Assembly (NCBI GenBank): GCA_040218145.1
Contig: JAVJQK010000135.1
Span: 1-64,000 of the forward strand
DNA: 64,000 nucleotides
Direction of reading: 5' to 3'
Source: Sandaracinaceae bacterium
GTDB lineage: Bacteria > Myxococcota_A > Polyangia > Polyangiales > Sandaracinaceae
A program made the translations under genes and the position numbers. The notes under the pieces are model-generated. The model was not told the DNA's origin and searched no databases. It was given only the letters and a program-made list of their open reading frames with translations. This document shows positions 50,138 through 58,149 of the stretch, one piece after another; the stretch's first letter is position 1; the number at the start of each line of letters is the position of its first letter.

Positions 50138-51133
50138 ATGGACTTCGAGCGGCTGGCGAGCGAGCTCTTGCGCGCGCTGCGGGGCAAGCGCAGCCAGGTG
50201 GCGTTCAGCCGTCGGCTCGGCTTCAAGAGCAACGTGGCGTACGCGTGGGAGTCGGGGCGGCGCTTCCCTACGGCGGCGGAGGCGATGCACGCCGCGGTGC
50301 GCTGCGGTCACACGCTCGACGTCGCGCTGCTCCGCTATCGGCAGATCCACCTCGGGGGGCGGCCGCTGCCCGACCTCGAAGATCCGGACGACGTCGCCGC
50401 GTTCATGCGCCTCCTCTCGGGCAGCGCGCAGACCGCGGAGCTGGCGCGGCGCTGCGGCAAGAACCGCCACGCGGTGGCGCGCTGGCTCTCGGGCGAGACC
50501 CGGGTGCGGCTGCCCGACTTCCTGCGCTTCCTCCAGGCCGTCAACCGCAGCGCGCTGACGTTCATCGACGGGTTCGTCTCGCCGGCCACGCTGCCGAGCG
50601 CGCGCGAGCAGTGGGCGCGCGTCCAGGCGATGGGCTCGCTGCTCTTCGACCGGCCCGAGACCCTGCTCGTCTTCGTCGCGCTCGGCCTCGCGACCTACCG
50701 CGAGCTGCCGCGACATCGGGCCGGCTGGCTGGCCGCGCAGCTCGGGCTGACCCTCCCGCAGGAGCGCGCCGCCCTGAGCGCGCTGCGCGACGCCGGGGTC
50801 ATCGCCTGGACCGGTCGGCGCTGGCGCATCGACGACGCGTCGGAGCTCGACACGCGTCGCTATCCGCAAGTCGTGTTGGATATCAAGCGCTTCTTCGCCG
50901 AGCTCGGCGCGCAGCGCATCGGGGCGCGCGGGGAGGCGTTCAACTACGTCCTGCTCAGCGTCGAGGAGCACGAGCTCGAGGAGCTGCTCGACATGCAGCG
51001 GGAGCTCATCGGGCGCATCCGCGCGCTCGCGGTGCGGGATCGGAAGGCGACGCGCCCCGTGCTGGTGAACATCCAGGTGGCGCCGCTCGACGCACCCGAC
51101 GAAGGACGTTTGCGTAACGAAGAGGGGGGATAG
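50138..51133 (+). CDS. TIGR02147/DUF4423-family regulator-like protein
   Basis: 331 residues. The start (MDFERLASELLRALRGKRSQ) leads into a Cro/C1-like helix-turn-helix, and a second HTH-like segment follows (CGKNRHAVARWLSGETRVRL). The C-terminal ~150 residues (LPQERAALSALRDAGVIAWT; LLSVEEHELEELLDMQRELI) resemble the DUF4423 half of TIGR02147 proteins known in Fibrobacter, Bdellovibrio and myxobacteria. A cytoplasmic DNA-binding role is likely. The 117-bp upstream region holds two inverted repeats that could be its sites. The b561-like/diheme pair follows 56 bp later on the same strand and could be its target. Confidence 0.7.
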   Translation: MDFERLASELLRALRGKRSQVAFSRRLGFKSNVAYAWESGRRFPTAAEAMHAAVRCGHTLDVALLRYRQIHLGGRPLPDLEDPDDVAAFMRLLSGSAQTAELARRCGKNRHAVARWLSGETRVRLPDFLRFLQAVNRSALTFIDGFVSPATLPSAREQWARVQAMGSLLFDRPETLLVFVALGLATYRELPRHRAGWLAAQLGLTLPQERAALSALRDAGVIAWTGRRWRIDDASELDTRRYPQVVLDIKRFFAELGAQRIGARGEAFNYVLLSVEEHELEELLDMQRELIGRIRALAVRDRKATRPVLVNIQVAPLDAPDEGRLRNEEGG

Positions 51134-51189
51134 GAGGTCTCTTCGGAAGAGGCGTGGCCGGCTTGGTCCACGCCGTGGAAGGAGGACCC

Positions 51190-51852
51190 ATGTACGCCGG
51201 AGCGTTGCTCTATGGTGCGTCTCTGTTCGGCTTCGTGCTGACGCCGCCAGGAGGCGCGCCGCCGCCCCAGCTCAGCCCGACGCCGCAGCTGGTGCTCGAC
51301 CTCGAAGGCCTCGAGGAGCCCGAGTCCTCGGACGAGGCGGATCTGGCCGAGGCCATCGCCGAGCGCCGTCAGATGGCGGACATCCACCGCGCGTTCGGCA
51401 TCGCGACCTGGGCCTCGATGGCGGTCACCGCGGTGCTCGGCTTCCTGCAGCTCTACGACGAGTACGGGCTCTGGGAGGACGCCGCCAACACGCCGTGCGC
51501 GCGGAACGACGCGATCCTCGGGTTCTGCGGAGACGAGGTGCCATGGCCCCACGCGATCGCGGCCGGCACGACGGCCGCGCTCTACACGACGACGTTCATC
51601 CTGTCGTTCACCATGCCCGACCCGCTCGACCAGGCGTCGGCGAACACACCCGAGAGCGAGCGGCTGCGCATCCACAAGACCCTGCGCTGGTTCCACCTGG
51701 CGGGGGTCGTGGTCCTGGCCGCGCTCGGCGGCATCACGGCCAACATCGACGCCGACTACGAGGTCCGGCGCGGGTTGGCCTGGGCGCACTTCGGGACGGC
51801 GGTGGCGACGTTCGGCACGCTCACGGCGGCCGGGGCGCTGATGGTGTTTTGA
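51190..51852 (+). CDS. b561-like four-helix membrane protein
   Basis: 220 residues; ATG 51190 behind GGAGG. After an N-terminal hydrophobic stretch and a Pro/Asp linker, four helices carry conserved-looking histidines: DIHRAFGIATWAS, WPHAIAAGTTAAL, IHKTLRWFHLAG and AWAHFGTAV. The pattern of His in helices of a four-helix bundle suggests a b-type cytochrome, b561/DUF4405-like, but I cannot name the family with certainty. Its stop overlaps the diheme gene by one base (TGATG), so the two are coupled. Likely an inner-membrane electron-transfer pair. Confidence 0.65.
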   Translation: MYAGALLYGASLFGFVLTPPGGAPPPQLSPTPQLVLDLEGLEEPESSDEADLAEAIAERRQMADIHRAFGIATWASMAVTAVLGFLQLYDEYGLWEDAANTPCARNDAILGFCGDEVPWPHAIAAGTTAALYTTTFILSFTMPDPLDQASANTPESERLRIHKTLRWFHLAGVVVLAALGGITANIDADYEVRRGLAWAHFGTAVATFGTLTAAGALMVF

Positions 51853-52331
51853 TGCGAATTCCCCGTGTTTCATGGGCCACGGTGATGGTGGTCGGTAGCC
51901 TCATGGCCGCGTGTGGCGGCGCGCCTTCGAGCGCCGGTCCCTCGACGGCTCCGTCGGAGATCCCCTCGGACGAGCTCCCCGCGCCGCCGGTCGCGTGGGA
52001 GGAGATGGATGGGCAAGCGCGCGCGCAGTGGATGTACGCCGAGGTCGCGCCCCGCATGGCCGAGCGCTTCGAGGGCTTCGACGAGGCGCGCTTCTCGGAC
52101 GTCTCCTGCGAGACCTGTCACGGGCCGGACGCCGAGGCGCGCGACTTCGCCATGCCGAGCCCGACCTTGCCGCCGCTGCCCCCGCAGGGGTCGCCCGAGG
52201 CGCAGGCGCTGCACGAGGCCCAGCCGGAGATCATCGCCTTCATGTCCGGAGAGGTCGTGCCGACGATGCGCGCCCTGCTCGGCAAGGGCGACGACTTCAG
52301 CTGCGGCTCCTGTCACCCGCACGCGGAGTGA
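51852..52331 (+). CDS. diheme c-type cytochrome-like lipoprotein
   Basis: 159 residues. Signal ends VGSLMAAC (lipoprotein). Two heme-attachment motifs: CETCH (C86, C89, H90) and CGSCH (C151, C154, H155), separated by a Pro-rich, Met-containing middle with possible axial Met ligands. A small size and only two hemes suggest an electron carrier in the periplasm or on the outer membrane. Translationally coupled to the b561-like gene. Its last 35 bp overlap the convergent FHA gene. Confidence 0.8.
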   Translation: MRIPRVSWATVMVVGSLMAACGGAPSSAGPSTAPSEIPSDELPAPPVAWEEMDGQARAQWMYAEVAPRMAERFEGFDEARFSDVSCETCHGPDAEARDFAMPSPTLPPLPPQGSPEAQALHEAQPEIIAFMSGEVVPTMRALLGKGDDFSCGSCHPHAE

Positions 52332-53454
52332 CCCACTCGAGCGTGGCCCGGTGCTCGCCGAGCACGAGCGGGCCCTCGTCGAGGGCGATCACGCGGCGCG
52401 GCTGGCCGGGGCGCGAGGCCGGCGACGTGCCGCCCGTGCTCGCGGTGTCGATGGCCCACACCCGCTCGGCGACGCGCAGCAAGAGCACGTGCGCGCGGGA
52501 GACGTGCGCGTCGGTGAGCAGGTCGGCGCCCTCGCAGCGCGGGTAGCGGCCGACGAGCACTCCGCGGGCGAGGGCGGCGGCGCCGATCTCGTAGCGGCGC
52601 TGGCCCCGCTCGGTCGAGATGCGGAGCGTGCCGAGCGAGGGCTCGCCGTCCAGCCTCAGCCGGTCCTCGGCCCGCAGCACCCCCGGGATGGACGTGATGA
52701 GGGTCTGGCCGTCGCGCGTGCGGCGGGGCGCCGCGTGGGGCCCGCGCCGCCAGCGATCGGGCTCCGCGCTCCGCTCGGCCACGTAGACCCGCTCGGGCCA
52801 CATCGCCCACGCGTCCGTGGCCAGCTCCGGCCAGGCCGACGGATCGCCGGTGGGGAAGGCGAAGAGCGCGTGCCGCCCCGCACTGAAGAGCGCCGGGCCC
52901 TCGGCCACGATCGCCTCGAGCCGCCGCCCGCGCTCGTCCTCGAAGGCGCTCGCCGTGCGCAGATCGTGCACCGCGAAGCGCATGGCGCCGGGCTCCCAGC
53001 CGGTCGGCGGGTGGGAGACCAGCGCGAGGTGGCGGAGCGAGAGGCCGGGGTCCTCGACCATCAGATCCGCGCGGCTGTGGCGCCCGAAGATCAGCGCGGT
53101 CGGCTGCCCGGGCTTGGCCGCCACCCAGGCGCGGCCGGCCAGCGAGCAGGTGGGCACGTGCACCGCGACGAGGGCCACGCCGGGCTCCGTGACGTGCCGG
53201 CCTATCTCCCGCATCGCGCGGTAGTGCGCGAGGTAGAGCGCCTCGAAGGGGGCCTGCAGCGCGTCGAGCGACAGGACCATGGTGCGCGCGTCGACCGCGC
53301 CCTCGCGGCGCTGGCCCATGTCGAGGTGGATGAAGCGGCTGTCTCGCCCCCCGAGCCGCCCTGGACCGGTCCCCGGATCACTGCTGCTCACTTCGCCCAA
53401 CCGGACCTCCCCCTGCGGACTCTCACGCGCGCTCCCCGACGACTCACACCGCAC
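52297..53454 (-). CDS. FHA-domain protein
   Basis: Up to 385 residues from a GTG at 53454. A GTG at 53391, some 13 bases after a GGGAGGT site, is an alternative that removes a weak N-terminus. Residues ~70-160 hold alpha/beta sequence. The C-terminal ~110 residues are a good FHA domain (LVGRYPRCEGADLLTDAHVS, RAHVLLLRVAERVWAIDTAS). A mid-protein segment with GRHSRADLMVEDPGLSLRHLAL looks like a second FHA (~120-215). FHA domains bind phosphothreonine, linking this to Ser/Thr kinase signalling, common in myxobacteria. No kinase gene is adjacent. Convergent overlap with the diheme gene. Confidence 0.78.
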   Translation of the reverse strand: MRCESSGSARESPQGEVRLGEVSSSDPGTGPGRLGGRDSRFIHLDMGQRREGAVDARTMVLSLDALQAPFEALYLAHYRAMREIGRHVTEPGVALVAVHVPTCSLAGRAWVAAKPGQPTALIFGRHSRADLMVEDPGLSLRHLALVSHPPTGWEPGAMRFAVHDLRTASAFEDERGRRLEAIVAEGPALFSAGRHALFAFPTGDPSAWPELATDAWAMWPERVYVAERSAEPDRWRRGPHAAPRRTRDGQTLITSIPGVLRAEDRLRLDGEPSLGTLRISTERGQRRYEIGAAALARGVLVGRYPRCEGADLLTDAHVSRAHVLLLRVAERVWAIDTASTGGTSPASRPGQPRRVIALDEGPLVLGEHRATLEWVTPRAGDRSRS

Positions 53455-53583
53455 GACTCACACCGGGGAGACGCGTCTCATTCGATCCGTCTGACGGATC
53501 CCCTGTCGTTTGTTTGACGCTTCTCGAACGTGCGTGCTAACCGCCTGGACCAACCTGTGCGCATGCGCAGGTAGGGAGGACGC

Positions 53584-55863
53584 ATGCGACGAGCGCTTTT
53601 TCCGCTTCTTTTCGGGCTCGCCCTCGTGGCGTGCGGAGACTCCGACGAGGAGGCGGAGATCCGCCCCGAGGGCAACGATCGACCGGCCCAGGCCGCCGAC
53701 CTGGTGATGCAGCAAGACCTGCTCGAGCTGAGTCACCTCGCGGACATCGATCACCACGGCCTGTTCATGGACTTCGGCGGCCCGGCCCGCGCGAAGTACA
53801 CCGTGGGCAACTGGGGCTCCGGCTGGGGCAGCGACGGCGCGGACGGCGACGTCACCTACACGCACGTCAACGACACGGGCCGCATCTACTTCCCGGTGGA
53901 CGAGCCGGGCGCGCTGACCCTCCGCTTCCACATGAAGCCGGTCGGCAGCCGCCGCATGCAGCTCTTCCTCAACGGCGCGTCGCTCGAGGGCGTCGTGCTC
54001 GAGGAGGGGGAGCAGTTCCGCCACTACGACGTGACGGTGCCGGCCGAGCGCGTGCGCCGCGGTGACAACTACCTGCTCCTCCGCTTCGGCGGGACGAGCG
54101 TCGTCAACGGCGAGAACGTCGCGGTGGCGATGGCGTCGCTCCGCGTGATCGAGGGCACCCCGGCGGAGAACGAGCGCTTCGCGCCGCCGCAGTGGGACAC
54201 GCTCGTCAGCGCGGTGGAGCTCGGCGGGGTCGAGCGGCAGGCGCTCGCGTTCCGCGCGCCGACCACCCTCAGCTACCATCTCGAGGTGCCCGAGGGCGGC
54301 CGCCTCGTCTTCGGCGTCGGCGCCGAGGGCACGGGCGCGAACCTGATGGCGCGGGTGCGCGTCACCCCCGAGGGCGGCGCCCCGAACGAGATCTTCCACG
54401 CGCGCCCCGAGCGCCGCTGGAACGACCAGGCGCTGAGCCTCTCGAGCTTCGCGGGCCAGGTCGTGCGGCTCGACCTCGAGGTCTCGGGCAGCGGCGACGG
54501 CCGCGTAGCGTGGTCGGGGGCGGGCGTGATGGTCCCGCCGCCCGACGCGGCCCCCACGCCCGAGCCGGCGCGCAACGTCGTCGTGCTGCTCATCGACACG
54601 CTCCGCGCGAGCAAGCTCCGCCCCTACAACGCGGAGTCGCGCGTGCAGACGCCGGTCCTCGACCGGGTCGCGCGCGAAGGCGTGCTCTTCGAGGCGGCGC
54701 AGTCGCCCGAGAACTGGACCAAGCCGTCGTGCGCGTCGGTGCTGACCGGCCTGACCCCGATGACGCACGGCGCGAAGACCTCCGAGGCGCGCCTCTCGCA
54801 GAACGCCGAGATGGTGAGCGAGGTCTTCGACCAGGCCGGCTTCGCGACGGGGAGCTTCATCGCGAACGGCTACGTCTCGGATCACTTCGGCTTCGACCAG
54901 GGCTGGGACAGCTACACGAACTTCATCCGCGACGGCGGCAGCACCGAGGCGGAGAACGTCTTCGACTCGGCGGGCGACTTCATCGAGCAGCACCGGGACG
55001 AGCGCTTCTTCGTCTACGTGCAGACCATCGACCCGCACGTGCCGTACGACCCGCCGGCCGACTACCTGCGCCGCTACGACGACCGCGAGTACACGGGCCA
55101 GGTGCAGCCGCGCCGCACGCCGGAGCTGCTCGAGGACGCCAAGCAGGGTCGCGTGAGCTTCAACGCCTCGGACCGGCGCCGCCTCGAGGCGCTTCACGAC
55201 GCGGAGATCAGCTACCACGACTACCACCTCGGGCAGTTCCTGCAGCGGCTCGAGTCGCTCGGCGTGGCCGACGACACGCTCTTCGTGATCACCTCGGACC
55301 ACGGCGAGGAGTTCCTCGATCATGGCTCCTACGGGCACGGGCACAGCATCTTCCAGGAGCTGCTCGGCGTGCCGCTCATCTTCCACCACCCCGGTCGGCT
55401 CCCGCAGGGGCGGCGCGTGTCGCACGCGGTCAGCACGATGAACATCGCGCCGACCATCCTGGCGCTCACCGGCGTCAACGGGCTGAGCCGCGCGGAGGGC
55501 CGCAGCCTCGTGCCGGACCTGCTCGGTCAGGTCGTCCCGGGCCCGCAGGTGGCGTTCAGCGACTTCCAGGACATCCGCCGGGTGGCGCGGGCCGGCCGCT
55601 ACAAGCTGGTCGTGCGCGCCAACCTGAGCAGCGTCATGTTCGATCTGGAGGCCGATCCCGGCGAGACCCAGGAGCGAGACGTGTCCGACTTCCCCGTGGC
55701 GGGGCGATATGCCCGCGTGATGCTCGGCCAGTTCCTGGGCGCGCAGAACCGCGGCCAGTGGCTGCGTGCCCGTCAAGACGAGGTGCAGTCGCTCGAGGCC
55801 GGTGAGGCGGAGATGGACGAGGTCACGCGCGCGCAGCTCCGGGCGCTCGGCTATGTTCAGTGA
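53584..55863 (+). CDS. sulfatase-superfamily lipoprotein with Thr at the nucleophile position
   Basis: 759 residues; ATG behind GGGAGG. Lipoprotein signal ends GLALVAC. The N-terminal ~300 residues are beta-sandwich-like (LTLRFHMKPVGSRRMQLFLN). The C-terminal part is an alkaline-phosphatase/sulfatase fold: D338 in LIDTLRASKLRPY, T379 in NWTKPSCASVLTG, D572/H573 in TSDHGEEFLDHGS. True sulfatases carry C/S-x-P-x-R at this place. Here it reads T-K-P-S-C, as in Thr-nucleophile members (LTA synthase, phosphoethanolamine transferase, phosphodiesterase relatives). So a phospho-transfer or phosphodiesterase role is at least as likely. The PHP gene follows 9 bp later. Confidence 0.85.
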   Translation: MRRALFPLLFGLALVACGDSDEEAEIRPEGNDRPAQAADLVMQQDLLELSHLADIDHHGLFMDFGGPARAKYTVGNWGSGWGSDGADGDVTYTHVNDTGRIYFPVDEPGALTLRFHMKPVGSRRMQLFLNGASLEGVVLEEGEQFRHYDVTVPAERVRRGDNYLLLRFGGTSVVNGENVAVAMASLRVIEGTPAENERFAPPQWDTLVSAVELGGVERQALAFRAPTTLSYHLEVPEGGRLVFGVGAEGTGANLMARVRVTPEGGAPNEIFHARPERRWNDQALSLSSFAGQVVRLDLEVSGSGDGRVAWSGAGVMVPPPDAAPTPEPARNVVVLLIDTLRASKLRPYNAESRVQTPVLDRVAREGVLFEAAQSPENWTKPSCASVLTGLTPMTHGAKTSEARLSQNAEMVSEVFDQAGFATGSFIANGYVSDHFGFDQGWDSYTNFIRDGGSTEAENVFDSAGDFIEQHRDERFFVYVQTIDPHVPYDPPADYLRRYDDREYTGQVQPRRTPELLEDAKQGRVSFNASDRRRLEALHDAEISYHDYHLGQFLQRLESLGVADDTLFVITSDHGEEFLDHGSYGHGHSIFQELLGVPLIFHHPGRLPQGRRVSHAVSTMNIAPTILALTGVNGLSRAEGRSLVPDLLGQVVPGPQVAFSDFQDIRRVARAGRYKLVVRANLSSVMFDLEADPGETQERDVSDFPVAGRYARVMLGQFLGAQNRGQWLRARQDEVQSLEAGEAEMDEVTRAQLRALGYVQ

Positions 55864-55872
55864 GCGCATGCA

Positions 55873-57750
55873 GTGACGCTCCTCGCGCATGAGAAGGCTC
55901 GCTACCTCCGGACGCCGACGCTGGCGGCGGGGGAGGGCGGCCCCGAGCTGCGCGTCATCGCCTGCGGCCCCGAAGGGGAGTCCCTGCTCGCGTTCCCGCT
56001 CGAGGGGGAGGCGCTCGGCGCGCCGCGTGAGCTCGCGCGACAGGACGTCATCGTCGCGCTCGGTCGGGGCGAGCAGCCGCTTCCGGTCGCGCTCGATCCG
56101 AGCGAGGCGCACTCCAGGGGCGGGTGGCGCGTGTGGATCACGCGGGGTGACGGCCGCACGACCGTGTGGGCGTCCGACGGCGCGCGAGACACGCGGGTCT
56201 GGGAGGCGTGGGGGACCGCCGCCGCGCCGTACGTCGCGCCGGCCGAGGGCGGCGCGTGGGTCGCGTTCCATCACAACGTGCGCGAGGACACCGGCGAGCC
56301 CGACCTGAGCAAGTGGGTCGCGCTCCGCTTCGTCACCGACGCGGGCGACGTGAAGGCGCCGTCCGCGCCGATGACGGATCGCGATCGAGACCGCGAAGGC
56401 GAAGAGCAGGGCTGGGAGCTGCCCACGCTCGTGGTCGGAGACGACGGCGCGGTGGCGATCTGGGGCCGCGGCAGCCACGCGTTCTTCCGCCAGGATCTGA
56501 CAGCCGACGGCTTCTCGGCCCGCGCGCCCATCGGCTCGACCGGCTGGGGATGCCGGGGGCGATGGGTCAGCGCGCTGCGCGACGGAGCGCGGGTGATCAC
56601 CGCGCGTCGCGAGAAGCCGGGCGTCGAGATCGCGTTCGAGGCGCTCCCCGCGGGAGGCCCGCCCGCGCTCGAGCCGGCCGAGGTGCAGCTGCCCGAGCGC
56701 CCGCACCGCGACGTGCCCGCGCGCCCCACCGGCCCCGACCCGGCGGCGAAGGACGGCCGCCGCACGCTCTTCGGCGACATCCACCAGCACTCCGCGCACT
56801 CGGACGGCTGCGGTACCGCGGACGAGCCCTACCTGCGCGCGCGGTACGTCTACGGCGACGACTTCTGCGCGCTGACGGATCACGAGAGCTTCATCGGCAA
56901 GCGCATCGGCGAGGGCGAGTGGGCGTACCTGCAGGAGATCGCCAACCGTCACGACGAGCCGGGCACCTTCGCCACGCTGCTCGCGTACGAGTGGACGGGC
57001 CGCATGTACCCGGGCCCTGGGCACAAGGTCGTCTACTTGCCCCCCGACGGCGGGCCGATCGTGAGCCGCGACGACGTGCCCGAGGGCAAGGAGCTGGTCG
57101 CGCGCGTCAAGGCGCTCGGCGGCTTCGCGGTCCCGCACCACGTCGGATGGACGGGGGCCGACGAGGAGGCGCACGACGAGGAGGGGCAGCCGGTCTGGGA
57201 GATATGCTCCTGCCACGGCTGCTATCTGACCGCGGACCACCCGCTGGGCGGGCGCGGCGACCTGCGCGATCAGATGGTCGACGCGGTGATGCGGCGCGGC
57301 AAGCGCTTCGGCTTCATCGCCTGCAGCGACGGCCACGGCCTGCTCTATCACCACGGCGTAGGGCGCAAGCGCGACCCGTTCCGATGCGGGCTCACCGCGG
57401 TCCAGGCCGAGGACTGCACGCGGGAGGCGATCCTGTCGGCCATCCGCGAGCGGCGCTGCTACGCGACCAGCGGCGTGCCGATCCTGCTCGACCTGCGGGC
57501 GGGCCCGGAGGAGGCGCCGATGGGCTCCGCGCTCGAGGTCGACGGTCCCGTCGACGTGCGGGCCGAGGTCCGCTGCGCGACGGAGCTGGAGAGCCTCTCG
57601 CTCGAAGGCCCGGACGGTCCCATCGCGACGGTGTCGGGGCAGGGTCGCACGCACGCGGTGCTCGAGGCGCGGGTCGAGCCGGGCTGGGTCTACGCGCGCG
57701 CCGAGCAGCGCGACGGCGAGATGGCCTGGTCTTCGCCGATCTTTCTGTAG
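55873..57750 (+). CDS. PHP/DUF3604-type putative metal-dependent hydrolase
   Basis: 625 residues from a GTG start. The N-terminal ~280 residues are a beta-rich domain. A PHP-like metal centre follows: GDIHQHSAHSDG (H304, H306), CALTDHESF, VPHHVGW and ACSDGHGLLYH. DUF3604 proteins carry this PHP-like histidine set; reactions on phosphoesters or related substrates are assumed. No signal peptide is visible, unlike its lipoprotein neighbour. It lies 9 bp behind the sulfatase-like gene. A strong hairpin directly at its stop (57751-57782) ends the operon. Confidence 0.85.
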   Translation: MTLLAHEKARYLRTPTLAAGEGGPELRVIACGPEGESLLAFPLEGEALGAPRELARQDVIVALGRGEQPLPVALDPSEAHSRGGWRVWITRGDGRTTVWASDGARDTRVWEAWGTAAAPYVAPAEGGAWVAFHHNVREDTGEPDLSKWVALRFVTDAGDVKAPSAPMTDRDRDREGEEQGWELPTLVVGDDGAVAIWGRGSHAFFRQDLTADGFSARAPIGSTGWGCRGRWVSALRDGARVITARREKPGVEIAFEALPAGGPPALEPAEVQLPERPHRDVPARPTGPDPAAKDGRRTLFGDIHQHSAHSDGCGTADEPYLRARYVYGDDFCALTDHESFIGKRIGEGEWAYLQEIANRHDEPGTFATLLAYEWTGRMYPGPGHKVVYLPPDGGPIVSRDDVPEGKELVARVKALGGFAVPHHVGWTGADEEAHDEEGQPVWEICSCHGCYLTADHPLGGRGDLRDQMVDAVMRRGKRFGFIACSDGHGLLYHHGVGRKRDPFRCGLTAVQAEDCTREAILSAIRERRCYATSGVPILLDLRAGPEEAPMGSALEVDGPVDVRAEVRCATELESLSLEGPDGPIATVSGQGRTHAVLEARVEPGWVYARAEQRDGEMAWSSPIFL

Positions 57751-57782
57751 CAGGCACGAGAACGCGAGCGTTCTCATGCCTG
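57751..57782 (+). terminator. terminator hairpin after PHP gene
   Basis: CAGGCA (57751-57756) pairs with TGCCTG (57777-57782) and GAGAACG (57758-57764) with CGTTCTC (57769-57775), with one C/A mismatch and a CGAG loop. It begins directly after the TAG. No T-tract follows. Confidence 0.7.
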
Positions 57783-57970
57783 CCCCTTGCCCTTGCCCCT
57801 GCCCTTGCCCGCGAATGACCGGTCGCAGCGCTCGATCAGCGCGACGGCATCGAGCTGGCCGAGCGCCGTCTGCAAGAGGCGCGCTGCGGGCGCACGTGGA
57901 CGTTCCGCGACTTCGCGGGCACGGGCGAGGGCAAGGGCACGGGCAGGGGATCAGGCTGCTGAAGCAGCCT
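57783..57970. repeat. 160-bp element, copy 1, flanked by inverted GGGCAA hexamers
   Basis: The core 57811-57970 is nearly identical to copy 2 (57983-58140). Before it lie TTGCCC/CTGCCC hexamers (57783-57812); inside its end lie GGGCAA/GGGCAC hexamers (57919-57950), which are the complementary strand of the first, so the copy can fold into a long stem. It ends in a perfect hairpin (57953-57970). No gene assigned. Translation of the core gives no recognised domain. Confidence 0.85.
57953..57970. terminator. palindromic hairpin, copy 1
   Basis: AGGCTGC (57953-57959), loop TGAA, GCAGCCT (57964-57970). It acts equally on either strand and lies between convergent transcription units, so a bidirectional terminator is plausible. 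Confidence 0.5.
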
Positions 57971-57982
57971 GCTGACTTGACC

Positions 57983-58140
57983 GCGAATGACCGGTCGCCG
58001 TGCTCGATCAGCGCGACGGCATCGAGCTGGCCGAGCGCCGTCTGCAGAGCCGCGCGCGGGCGCACGTGGACGTTCCGCGACTTCGCGGGCACGGGCACGG
58101 GCAAGGGCACGGGCAGGGGATCAGGCTGCTGAAGCAGCCT
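57983..58140. repeat. 160-bp element, copy 2
   Basis: Direct repeat of the core at 57811-57970, in the same orientation with a short spacer (57971-57982); a few base changes and a small indel separate the copies. It has the same GGGCAC/GGGCAA hexamers near its end. It finishes 10 bases before the stop of the downstream minus-strand kinase. Confidence 0.9.
58123..58140. terminator. palindromic hairpin, copy 2
   Basis: AGGCTGC (58123-58129), TGAA loop, GCAGCCT (58134-58140), identical to copy 1, 9 bases past the kinase stop on the minus strand. Likely terminator for the minus-strand kinase operon. Confidence 0.6.
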
Positions 58141-58149
58141 GATGGCCCG

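Noticed and set aside
53458-58110. 1550-codon minus-strand frame
   Set aside because: Antisense to the sulfatase-like and PHP genes, whose motifs are on the plus strand.
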